Origin: Micavibrio_C sp046294845
GTDB lineage: Bacteria > Pseudomonadota > Alphaproteobacteria > Micavibrionales > Micavibrionaceae
Length of the DNA: 64,000 nt
NCBI GenBank assembly: GCA_046294845.1
Contig: JBKBNU010000001.1
Span: 62,001-126,000, forward strand
Direction: 5' to 3'
Of this stretch, positions 26,581 through 34,657 are shown piece after piece. Every line of letters starts with the position of its first letter. Position 1 is the stretch's first letter. A program made the translations under genes and the position numbers. The notes beneath the pieces were generated by a model, which did no database searches, had not been told where the DNA came from, and worked only from the letters and a program-made list of their open reading frames with translations.

Positions 26581-27117
26581 TCATTTTTTGCGCGAAAAGG
26601 GACGCAGGCGCTGCGAGCCCACCGGTTTCCAGCGTCCGGTTTCCGGCCCCCCCATTTTAACGGGCCTATCGGGGAAACGGTTATTGGAGATCAGACGATC
26701 GTAAAGGACGATCGCGCCCGCAACACCAACATTGACGCAAAATTTCATCGGGATTTTGACAATGAATTCGCATTTGGCCGTCAGTTCCGGTGAAAGACTG
26801 CCCATTTCAGGTCCCAAGACATAGGCAGCCCGTGTCGGGTGGCGGAAACTGGGCAGTTCAATCGATTCTTCTGTCAGTTCGATCCCGACCAGCGTACAGC
26901 CTGCCGGTAAGAGCAAATCAGATACATTATTCCATTCGTAATAAGGGACATGATCAAAAGCCCCCGATGTATCGGAGACGCGCATTGCCCCGACATTTAG
27001 GCCCGGGGTAATCGTGAAAAAGAAGCTGCCGCCAAACGCATGGGTCGTGCGGAGCAAATTGCCAACATTGCCTTCTTTGCTGATGCCTTCGACACCGACA
27101 CCAAAAAAACCGCGCAT
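26581..27117 (-). CDS. TrmH/SpoU-family RNA 2'-O-methyltransferase
   Basis: SPOUT-fold RNA methyltransferase of 178 residues using SAM. Motif 1 is GISKEGNVGNLLRTTHAFG, motif 2 is YVLGPEMGSLSPE and motif 3 is IPMKFCVNVGVAGAIVLYDR. Compared with usual members, the Asn-Leu-Ser of motif 3 reads Asn-Val-Gly, a common variation in short alphaproteobacterial members. No N-terminal substrate-binding domain is present. The target RNA is not predictable. It lies 14 bp downstream of the aminotransferase gene and may share its transcript. Confidence 0.85.
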   Translation of the reverse strand: MRGFFGVGVEGISKEGNVGNLLRTTHAFGGSFFFTITPGLNVGAMRVSDTSGAFDHVPYYEWNNVSDLLLPAGCTLVGIELTEESIELPSFRHPTRAAYVLGPEMGSLSPELTAKCEFIVKIPMKFCVNVGVAGAIVLYDRLISNNRFPDRPVKMGGPETGRWKPVGSQRLRPFSRKK

Positions 27118-27131
27118 TGATCCTTTTATCC

Positions 27132-28298
27132 TTACTTCAGGGCCTGCTGGAGCCTATCCAGCGCATCTTCCAGACGGGGCTGCGATACGGCAAAGCACAT
27201 ACGAATATAACCCTGCCCTACCTTACCAAACGCACATCCGGGTGCAACCGATAATGATACCTCATCAATCAAACGGCGGGCAAAGGCCAAGCAATCCGGT
27301 TCGCCTTCAACTTGAAAGAAACTATAGAATGTTGAATCCGGTTTTTGCGTCTGGATGCGGTTGGTTGAACGGAAAGCCTGATCAACAATATCGCGGTTAC
27401 GCCGCCAGAGTGCCATTTGCTCGGCAATGAAAGGTTCGCCATGCCGCAGGGCCTCGACACCACCAAACTGCGTAAAGCTGGGCGGCCCCATATTATCGTA
27501 GATCGCGATATCGCGAATATGACTTTCAGCCGCCGCAGGCCCCACCAGCCAGCCCAGACGCCAGCCCGTCATCGCCCAGTTTTTGGAAAAGCTGTTGACA
27601 ATAAAGAGCTTGTCATCAGGCTCAGCCACTTCGAGGAAACTCGGTGCGTGGGAAATATCATAGGTCGTGCGGGCATAAACTTCATCAGAGAGAATCCAGA
27701 TGTCACGCGCCCTTGCAAATTCAAGCACAGCCTTCATTTCTTCGCGGCTCATGACCCATCCGGTCGGATTGGACGGCGAAGTAATCAAAATTACCTTGGT
27801 CCGTGGCCCGCAGGAATCAAACAGCAGATTGAGATCAAGATGCCAACTCCCGTCCTGATATTGCAGAGGCACTTCCTTGTAGGTCGCTTCGGAGAGTTCG
27901 ACCGCGCCCAGCAGGTTTTTCCAAATCGGTGTGACCGCGACCGCTTCTTCATCATCCTCGAGCAACGCCGTCAGCGCCAGATGCATGGCGGTTGTGCCTG
28001 AACCTGTCACGAACACGCGATGGGAAGGAAGATCAATCCCGTGCAGGCGATTATAATAACTTGCAATTTCCTGACGCAATTCTTCATGACCCAGCACAGG
28101 GCCGTAGAACGTCTTGCCCTTTTGCAAAGCAGCTTCGACCGCGCGCACGATAAAGTCCGGTGTCGGCATATCGCCCTCGCCCTGCCCCAAGGACAAGACA
28201 CCGCTTTTACGGCGGCCATAGCGGACAATTTCCGCCCCTTGATTGAGGGAGAGATTTTCGACAATACGTCTAAGTTTCAAGGAAGACTGGTCACTCAT
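27132..28298 (-). CDS. PLP-dependent class I/II aminotransferase
   Basis: 388-residue fold-type I aminotransferase. Conserved elements: GQGEGDMPTPDFI, TGSGTTAMHLAL, SPSNPTGW (Asn), ILSDEVYAR (Asp, Tyr), SFSKNWAMTGWRLGW with the PLP lysine, and a C-terminal RMCFA carrying the substrate carboxylate Arg. It resembles aspartate/aromatic-type enzymes. It could supply 4-hydroxyphenylpyruvate from tyrosine for the hpd operon, but this is inference only; substrate specificity cannot be read here. Confidence 0.9.
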   Translation of the reverse strand: MSDQSSLKLRRIVENLSLNQGAEIVRYGRRKSGVLSLGQGEGDMPTPDFIVRAVEAALQKGKTFYGPVLGHEELRQEIASYYNRLHGIDLPSHRVFVTGSGTTAMHLALTALLEDDEEAVAVTPIWKNLLGAVELSEATYKEVPLQYQDGSWHLDLNLLFDSCGPRTKVILITSPSNPTGWVMSREEMKAVLEFARARDIWILSDEVYARTTYDISHAPSFLEVAEPDDKLFIVNSFSKNWAMTGWRLGWLVGPAAAESHIRDIAIYDNMGPPSFTQFGGVEALRHGEPFIAEQMALWRRNRDIVDQAFRSTNRIQTQKPDSTFYSFFQVEGEPDCLAFARRLIDEVSLSVAPGCAFGKVGQGYIRMCFAVSQPRLEDALDRLQQALK

Positions 28299-28382
28299 TA
28301 CACACCTTCATACCGGCAAAAGGAAGCTCTTGCCGACTTCCCTTTCCGGTATAAAAGAAATGGAAAAACTACGCCATAAAAA

Positions 28383-30392
28383 TCAAGAAGACAGCTCGGC
28401 CAAGTTCTTGTAAAGGCTCAAAGCCTCGGGATTGGCGAGAGCTTCCACGTTTTTTACGGGGCGGCCATGAATAACCTCCCGTACGGCAAGCTCGACAATC
28501 TTGTTTGATTTGGTCCGGGGGATATCCGTAACCTGAATAATCTTGGCCGGCACATGGCGTGGCGAAGCGCCCACACGGATCTGTTTTTTGATCCGGTCAC
28601 GGATTTCATCATTCAGGCTTTGATCTTCTTTCATGCGCACGAACAAAATCACCCGCACATCATTATCCCAGTCCTGCCCCACCGCGATGGATTCGAAGAC
28701 TTCGGGAATTTGCTCGACCTGACGATAGATTTCGGCGGTACCAATACGCACACCACCCGGATTCAAGGTTGCATCGGAACGGCCATGAATAATAAAACCG
28801 CCATGCGCCGTACGTTCGATCCAGTCACCATGACACCAGATATTATCAAAGCGCTCGAAATACGCTTTGCTGTATTTGGAACCGTCTTCATCATTCCAGA
28901 AACCCACAGGCATACACGGGAACGGTTTGGTACAAACCAGTTCGCCACTACCCGCACCGGCTGCAATCGGCTGGCCGTTATCATCGAAAGCATCAACCGC
29001 CATCCCGAGACCGGCGCCTTGAATCTCGCCGCGCCATACGGGCGAAAGCGGATTACCCAGCACGAAACACGATACAATATCGGTCCCGCCGGAAATCGAA
29101 GCCAGATGCAAATCTTTCTTGATCGCGCTATAGACAAAATCAAAGCTTTCATGCACCAGTGGCGAACCGGTCGAAGTCATTGTTTTCAAGCTTGAGAGGT
29201 CATAATGATCTATCGGACGGATATTATTGGCTTTCAACGCATCGATATATTTGGCAGCTGTACCAAAGAGCGTGCAATTATGCTTGACCGTGAAATCCCA
29301 CAGCACGCGGCCATGCGGATAAAAAGGCGAACCATCGAACAAAAGTAATGTGGCTTCACTTGCCAAACCACTGACCAGCCAATTCCACATCATCCAGCCG
29401 CAAGTCGTGAAATAAAATACCTTGTCATTCTTGCGCACATCACATTGCAGGCGATGTTCCTTCAAATGTTGCAGCAAGGTTCCGCCATGTCCGTGGACAA
29501 TACATTTGGGAATCCCTGTCGTACCGCTTGAGAACATAATGAACAAAGGATGATTGAAGGCTACGCGATTGAAAACAACCTCACCCGCCGGAAACGGGGC
29601 AATCAGATCACCAAGCGTCACGGCCTCTTGCAAGAAACTGATATCGGGATGCGGATTGGTAAACGGCACAATAACTGTTTTGACCAGACCTTTAAGGGCA
29701 GGCTGGACATCCTTGACCTTTTGCAGGCAATCAAGTGTTTTGCCGTTATAATAATAGCCATCAACCGCAATAAAAACTTTGGGCTCAACCTGACCGAAAC
29801 GATCGAGTAACCCTTGCGAGCCAAAATCGGGGGATGCCGATGACCAGATCGCACCCAAAGAGGCTGTTGCCAGCATGGCAATCATGGTTTCCGGCATATT
29901 GGGCATAAAGGCCGCCACACGGTCGCCTTCGCCCACGCCCAGCGCCTTGAGCGCTTGCGCCCAGCGGCTTACCTGATCGTATATATCGGCATAGCTGTAG
30001 GAGTGTTCTTCTTCGCGCTCGTTACGGAAGATGATGGCAATACCGTCATCACGGCGCCGTAACAGGTTTTCGGCAAAGTTCAAACGCGCTTGCGGGAAAA
30101 ATTTAGCCCCCGGCATTTTCGTGCCATTCTCAAGAACGATTGCGCCTTTTTCACCAATCACGCCGCAGAAATCCCAGAGCATATCCCAAAATTGATCAGG
30201 GCGGTCAATTGACCAGCGCCACAGGGAATCATAATCGGGTAAAGTTTGGCCGGTTGTTTTTTCGACCTGACGTGCAAAGTGATAGATTTGGGAATTCTTT
30301 TGACGGTCTTCCGAGGGGGTCCATAAAGGGTGGTCAGCGTCCGGCATATCTTCGCCCAAAGTCTGGATGCTCATGGTTGCCTGTCCATTCAT
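28383..30392 (-). CDS. aacS: acetoacetyl-CoA synthetase
   Basis: ATP-dependent activation of acetoacetate to acetoacetyl-CoA. The 669-residue ANL-superfamily protein has MFSSGTTGIPKCIVHGHGG (P-loop), WMMWNWLVSGLASEATLLLF, SISGGTDIVSCFVLGNP, the GRSDATLNPGGVRIGTAEIY hinge and a C-terminal SNKIVELAVREVI with the catalytic Lys. The ISGGTD form and the SDATLNPGGVR hinge distinguish acetoacetyl- from acetyl-CoA synthetases. Start: first ATG at 30392; one six codons later is possible. It closes the route from tyrosine or 3-hydroxybutyrate carbon to acetyl-CoA. It diverges from the DsbD gene. Confidence 0.94.
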   Translation of the reverse strand: MNGQATMSIQTLGEDMPDADHPLWTPSEDRQKNSQIYHFARQVEKTTGQTLPDYDSLWRWSIDRPDQFWDMLWDFCGVIGEKGAIVLENGTKMPGAKFFPQARLNFAENLLRRRDDGIAIIFRNEREEEHSYSYADIYDQVSRWAQALKALGVGEGDRVAAFMPNMPETMIAMLATASLGAIWSSASPDFGSQGLLDRFGQVEPKVFIAVDGYYYNGKTLDCLQKVKDVQPALKGLVKTVIVPFTNPHPDISFLQEAVTLGDLIAPFPAGEVVFNRVAFNHPLFIMFSSGTTGIPKCIVHGHGGTLLQHLKEHRLQCDVRKNDKVFYFTTCGWMMWNWLVSGLASEATLLLFDGSPFYPHGRVLWDFTVKHNCTLFGTAAKYIDALKANNIRPIDHYDLSSLKTMTSTGSPLVHESFDFVYSAIKKDLHLASISGGTDIVSCFVLGNPLSPVWRGEIQGAGLGMAVDAFDDNGQPIAAGAGSGELVCTKPFPCMPVGFWNDEDGSKYSKAYFERFDNIWCHGDWIERTAHGGFIIHGRSDATLNPGGVRIGTAEIYRQVEQIPEVFESIAVGQDWDNDVRVILFVRMKEDQSLNDEIRDRIKKQIRVGASPRHVPAKIIQVTDIPRTKSNKIVELAVREVIHGRPVKNVEALANPEALSLYKNLAELSS

Positions 30393-30620
30393 AATGTTTA
30401 ACTATCCCTGCTTATATATCATTTTATTGGAAACAGGCCCTATTTCCCCATGACAGGGGCACAGAGTCAAGGGTTTGCGCGGGATGGGACAACAAGATAT
30501 CCAAGAAGATACGCCCCTATCCAACGCTTGATTTGACAGAATAAATTATCATGGAAAGCCCTAGTGGACCTGCGGATGGAATGGTTTACATTATTCCACG
30601 AAAACCCGAGGAGTATTGTT

Positions 30621-32789
30621 TTGACCAAGTACTTGCGATTCCTGCCATCTCTTGCTCTGATTGCCTGCCTTGCCGCCCCGTTATGCGGGCAATCTGCCGC
30701 TGCGAGGGCCGAAGATGGCCCGTATGCCATGATCCGCTTGAGTGCGGAAAAGGGACAAGTCAGCGCGGGCGAGACCGTCACGATAGCTATCGAGCAAACA
30801 CTGGCCCCCGGCTGGCATACTTATTGGGTCAATCCCGGTGATTCCGGAACACCTCTTGAAATCTTCTGGACGTTACCGGAAGGCTACAGCACGGGCGCTC
30901 TTCAATGGCCTGTGCCTCACAAAATTCCCTACGCCGGCCTCACCAACTATGGCTACGAAGATCATGTTGTCCTGTTGCAGGATATGACATTACCAGCTTC
31001 TTTGCCTGCAGGACCCATTACACTTGATGCCGAAGTGACTGTGCTCGTATGCAAAGACATCTGTATTCCTGAAACCAGCAGCCATAAACTGACATTTAAT
31101 GACGGGAGCAGTAATGGTTATCCCGAGATGATTGAAAAAGTTCGTCTGGATATGCCTTCTACCCTTGAAACAGCAGCCGTCTATCACGAACAAGTCATCA
31201 ACGATAAAAATCTCCTGATCGTCGACATTCCCGTAGATAGCACCAACCCGCTTGCCAATATTGATCACAGCTCTTTAAGCCTTCTGCCACAGGAATGGGG
31301 AATCATACAAAACAGCGCCCCCGTAAGTGTTGTCTGGGACGGTGAAAGGCTTTCCCTGCGGCAGGAACGTGCGGAACGGGCCCTAAAGGACATCAAAAAT
31401 CTCCCGCTTTTACTGACCTATAAGGGAGAGAATGATCACGTCGCCGGCTTCGAAATCATAGCCAAGCAAGGCGAGGGTGCCGCCGCTATATCCGCTTCCC
31501 CAGTCAAAACCTTGCCCCAATCTGCCGCCCTGCAAGGACCGGAGCAAAGCCTGTCTTTTATAACGGCCCTGCTGCTGGCGATTGCCGGTGGTTTGGTTCT
31601 GAATTTGATGCCTTGCGTTTTCCCTGTTCTGTCCCTCAAGGCCATCAGCCTTTCCCGTATGAGTGAAAAAGAGCAATCACACGCCGCAGCTTCCGGTATG
31701 GCCTACACCGCCGGTGTAATTTTGAGCTTCGGCCTGATTGCCGCCATCCTGATGGCTTTAAAATCCGCAGGGGCACAAATCGGATGGGGTTTCCAATTGC
31801 AAAATCCTACCGTTGTTTATGCACTAGCCTTGTTGCTGTTCCTGATCGGCCTCAATCTGTCGGGTTTCTTCCAGATTCAAGGATCTTTTACGAATGCGGG
31901 CCAATCGCTAACACAAAAGAGCGGTCTTAAAGGGGCGTTCTTTACAGGCGTACTGGCCACATTGGTGGCAACACCCTGCACCGCGCCCTTTATGGGGGCT
32001 GCCATGGGTTACGCCCTGACACAACCGCCTGTTCTGGGGATGGTAATTTTTGTGGCACTGGGCTTTGGTCTGGCGCTGCCCTATTTGCTGTTGACTATAG
32101 TACCACCCCTGCGTGCTGCCCTGCCCAAGCCCGGAGCATGGATGGAAACCTTCAAAGAGTTTCTGGCCTTCCCGATGTATGCCTCTGCCGCATGGCTTAT
32201 ATGGGTTATGGCTCAACAGACCGATAGCATGGCCATCATGTCGGCCCTGTGGGGGATGGTGGGTATCGCTTTCATGATATGGGCCTGGAAACATCGTCCT
32301 GCCCGACAGCCGCAACGCCTGATTGTTACAGGCTTCGCGCTGCTGCTCGGGGCCTGCGGCCTGATGGCAGGGTTCTCTGAAACATTCAAGCCCATGCCGT
32401 CAGCCTCCATTATTCAGGAAGAAGAAGGGCCGCAGACCCTATGGCAGCCTTTCTCGCAGCAGAAACTCGATGAGTTGCTGCAAGGGGATGCCCCTGTCTT
32501 TGTCGATATGACGGCAGCCTGGTGTATTACCTGTAAAATCAATGAACGGGTCGCCCTTGATATCCCCCGTACCCGCGCCCTCTTTAAGGAAAAAGGTGTA
32601 ATAGCCCTGATGGGAGACTGGACGAACCAAAATCCAGAAATTACAAAATTTCTCGAAAGCCATGGACGAAAAGGGGTACCGCTCTATGTGTATTACGGCC
32701 CTCGTGATCAAGACAGCGGCCAAAGGCCGGAAACTGTTGTATTACCCCAGATCCTGACCCCTGCTCTGGTAGCTGAGGTTTTGGAATAG
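30621..32789 (+). CDS. DsbD/ScsB-type thiol:disulfide interchange protein
   Basis: Carries reducing power from cytosolic thioredoxin to the periplasm. I place the start at TTG 30621, preceded at a 7-base spacing by GAGGAG; this gives 722 residues with a proper signal peptide (KYLRFLPSLALIACLAAPL). Domains: periplasmic N-terminal domain of the ScsB type (about 30-290, with Cys in VCKDICIPE), an eight-helix membrane core with Cys332 (LMPCVFPVLS) and Cys453 (TPCTAPFMG), and a C-terminal thioredoxin domain with C635-I-T-C638. All three redox pairs appear present. Divergent from aacS across 228 bp; followed 49 bp later by a periplasmic redoxin. Confidence 0.92.
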   Translation: MTKYLRFLPSLALIACLAAPLCGQSAAARAEDGPYAMIRLSAEKGQVSAGETVTIAIEQTLAPGWHTYWVNPGDSGTPLEIFWTLPEGYSTGALQWPVPHKIPYAGLTNYGYEDHVVLLQDMTLPASLPAGPITLDAEVTVLVCKDICIPETSSHKLTFNDGSSNGYPEMIEKVRLDMPSTLETAAVYHEQVINDKNLLIVDIPVDSTNPLANIDHSSLSLLPQEWGIIQNSAPVSVVWDGERLSLRQERAERALKDIKNLPLLLTYKGENDHVAGFEIIAKQGEGAAAISASPVKTLPQSAALQGPEQSLSFITALLLAIAGGLVLNLMPCVFPVLSLKAISLSRMSEKEQSHAAASGMAYTAGVILSFGLIAAILMALKSAGAQIGWGFQLQNPTVVYALALLLFLIGLNLSGFFQIQGSFTNAGQSLTQKSGLKGAFFTGVLATLVATPCTAPFMGAAMGYALTQPPVLGMVIFVALGFGLALPYLLLTIVPPLRAALPKPGAWMETFKEFLAFPMYASAAWLIWVMAQQTDSMAIMSALWGMVGIAFMIWAWKHRPARQPQRLIVTGFALLLGACGLMAGFSETFKPMPSASIIQEEEGPQTLWQPFSQQKLDELLQGDAPVFVDMTAAWCITCKINERVALDIPRTRALFKEKGVIALMGDWTNQNPEITKFLESHGRKGVPLYVYYGPRDQDSGQRPETVVLPQILTPALVAEVLE

Positions 32790-32838
32790 ATTGATGAAGT
32801 AAAGTTTTTTTATAACCCCGTATGGAGAAAGTAAGCCC

Positions 32839-33462
32839 ATGAAACGTTTAACCAAACCCCTGATGACCCTTATGGCTGTGATGTGCTTGTCGGCACCAGC
32901 CTTTGCGGCGGCCCCTGTTGTCGGTGAACCGGCCCCGGATTTCAGCGCTACAGATATTAATGGCGCAGCCGTTAAACTGAGCGACATGAAAGACAAGATC
33001 GTTGTTCTGGAATGGAACAATCCGGAATGTCCATTTGTTATCAAGCATTATGACACACAAAATATGCAAGGGCTTCAGGCAGAGCTAACGGCCAAGGATG
33101 TGGTCTGGGTGAGCATCAATTCCGGTGCCGAAGGCCAGCAAGGCTTCCTGACACCAGAAACAGCCAAAACAACACTGGATGAAAAAGGTTCCAAACCTTC
33201 ACATTATGTTCTGGATACAGATGGCAGCATCGGCAAACTTTATGATGCCAAAACAACGCCACACATGTTCGTTGTTGGCAAAGATGGGGTTCTTGCTTAT
33301 GCCGGTGCGATTGATAACGATCCAACACCACGCCATGAAGGTGTAAAAACAGCCACCAATTACGTCCGTGCCGCTGTGGAAGCCCTGATCGAAGGCAAGC
33401 CTGTTGAAGTGGCCTCCTCACAGCCATATGGCTGTGGCGTAAAGTACGGCACAAACCAGTAA
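32839..33462 (+). CDS. periplasmic thioredoxin-fold redoxin (AhpC/TSA-like)
   Basis: 207 residues with a signal peptide (cut after APAFA, about residue 23). The fold starts VVGEPAPDFSATDINGAAVK, and the active site reads NNPECPFVIKHYDTQNM, so only one cysteine is present where thioredoxins have CxxC. A distant C-terminal Cys (QPYGCGVKYG) could act as resolving cysteine. This pattern is known from a group of secreted redoxins. Ribosome site GGAGAAA. It lies directly after the DsbD-like gene, which likely reduces it. A strong terminator follows. Substrate (peroxide or protein) unknown. Confidence 0.88.
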   Translation: MKRLTKPLMTLMAVMCLSAPAFAAAPVVGEPAPDFSATDINGAAVKLSDMKDKIVVLEWNNPECPFVIKHYDTQNMQGLQAELTAKDVVWVSINSGAEGQQGFLTPETAKTTLDEKGSKPSHYVLDTDGSIGKLYDAKTTPHMFVVGKDGVLAYAGAIDNDPTPRHEGVKTATNYVRAAVEALIEGKPVEVASSQPYGCGVKYGTNQ

Positions 33463-33483
33463 GCTTCTGATATAAAATCATTT

Positions 33484-33511
33484 AAACAGGCCCCCCTCAG
33501 GGCCTGTTTTT
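33484..33511 (+). terminator. rho-independent terminator after the redoxin gene
   Basis: AAACAGGCC at 33484-33492 pairs with GGCCTGTTT at 33501-33509, followed by more T residues. It ends the DsbD-redoxin transcript 21 bases after the stop. Confidence 0.9.
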
Positions 33512-33619
33512 CTTTATGCAGCGCACAACACACAGTCTTTGACAAATTTGACGTAATTTTGCAGTCTGCTGGCATACAAAAAATTAAAAACAAATATCAC
33601 TTACAGGGAACCGATTTTT

Positions 33620-34237
33620 ATGTCTGCCACAACCTCTCCAGCACCCTTGTCACTTAAACGCATTATGGCCGTCAGCGGCATAGTCGGCGCCGCTTTCCTG
33701 ATGTCGGGATGCGCCGGCATGAATATGGGTTTGCCAGGCGGTGGTGACGCCACCAATAAAAAATTCTTTGAAAACGATAAAGATATGATGGACCGTCTGG
33801 GCAAGGTCACAGCCGCTGTCAGGGCCAAGCAGGTCTTGAGCATGGGGGATGTGCTAAAAACACTTGATCGCCAAAGACTGGAACTCAATACCATGAACCG
33901 CACAGCCATCCGCGGCGCATTGGAAGGGACAGGGGCATCGCCTGTGCCTTTAATGCATTCGACACTGACGGAAGAAAAGCTCTCCTGCAAAGAAGGGCTA
34001 TCCTTTACCTTCAGCGATACCAATAGCAAATACGCTTTTAACAACCCCATTAAATGGCAGCAGGCAACTAAGGGCTTTTCCTATAACGTACAAATGATAT
34101 TTAATAACTGCGGTGTCGAACAACCGACACTGGAAACCGTTATCATTGACGGCGGTCCGATCGATACTGTGCGCAAAAAGACAATCTTCGACCTCTTCAG
34201 CACCGACAAACTGCTCTCGCCCCGTATCGGCCCCTAA
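33620..34237 (+). CDS. uncharacterised lipoprotein, 205 aa
   Basis: Lipobox LMSGC near residue 31, after a hydrophobic stretch MAVSGIVGAAFLMSG; so it should be lipidated on the Cys and held in a membrane facing the periplasm. Residue +2 is Ala, which allows export to the outer membrane. The mature part has no domain I recognise; a helical segment (about 45-90) is followed by a likely beta domain with two Cys (KLSCKEGL, FNNCGVEQ) that may pair. AGGGAA precedes the ATG. It follows a terminator, so it should have its own promoter; TTGACG near 33555 is a weak candidate -35. Confidence 0.8.
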   Translation: MSATTSPAPLSLKRIMAVSGIVGAAFLMSGCAGMNMGLPGGGDATNKKFFENDKDMMDRLGKVTAAVRAKQVLSMGDVLKTLDRQRLELNTMNRTAIRGALEGTGASPVPLMHSTLTEEKLSCKEGLSFTFSDTNSKYAFNNPIKWQQATKGFSYNVQMIFNNCGVEQPTLETVIIDGGPIDTVRKKTIFDLFSTDKLLSPRIGP

Positions 34238-34282
34238 GAGGCACACAGGATATTAAAAACTGAGTTCAGGCATGATAAGCTC

Positions 34283-34540
34283 ATGCCTATGGACTGGGTT
34301 GTTTATATTCTGAAATGTGCCGACGGCACATTGTACACGGGGATCACCAATGATCTGCCGCGCCGCCTTGAAGCCCATGCCAATGGTACAGGCGCCAAAT
34401 ATATGCGAGGACGCACCCCCTTCACACTGGCCTATCAGGAATCCTGCCCCGACAAATCTTCAGCACTGAAGCGCGAACTGGCCGTCAAAGCCCTGTCCCG
34501 CCCCCACAAGCTCGGATTATGCATTATGAAAACAGATTAA
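34283..34540 (+). CDS. GIY-YIG domain protein (UPF0213/YhbQ-like)
   Basis: Stand-alone GIY-YIG nuclease-fold protein of 85 residues: VVYILKCADGTLYTGIT contains the YIL and TGIT strands, followed by RRLEAHANGTGAKYMRGRTP with the conserved Arg and a terminal KRELAVKALSRPHKLGL. Small alphaproteobacterial and E. coli YhbQ proteins look the same; YhbQ has been linked to DNA processing but the biological role is unclear. Start at the ATG in ATGCCTATGGAC; the second ATG two codons later is equally possible. Confidence 0.9.
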   Translation: MPMDWVVYILKCADGTLYTGITNDLPRRLEAHANGTGAKYMRGRTPFTLAYQESCPDKSSALKRELAVKALSRPHKLGLCIMKTD

Positions 34541-34657
34541 CTTCTTGTTAAGAGTTTCTTAAGCCCTGCAGCCCCATGCTCTCTTTGGGAAAGAATCCGA
34601 ATCGTCCGTAACTGACCGTTTGAGAATCAGGGGCGATGACTGTGTGGGAGAACTGCG

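Noticed and set aside
30467..30781. 104-codon minus-strand frame between aacS and the DsbD gene
   Set aside because: Overlaps the DsbD start and signal peptide; no ribosome site.
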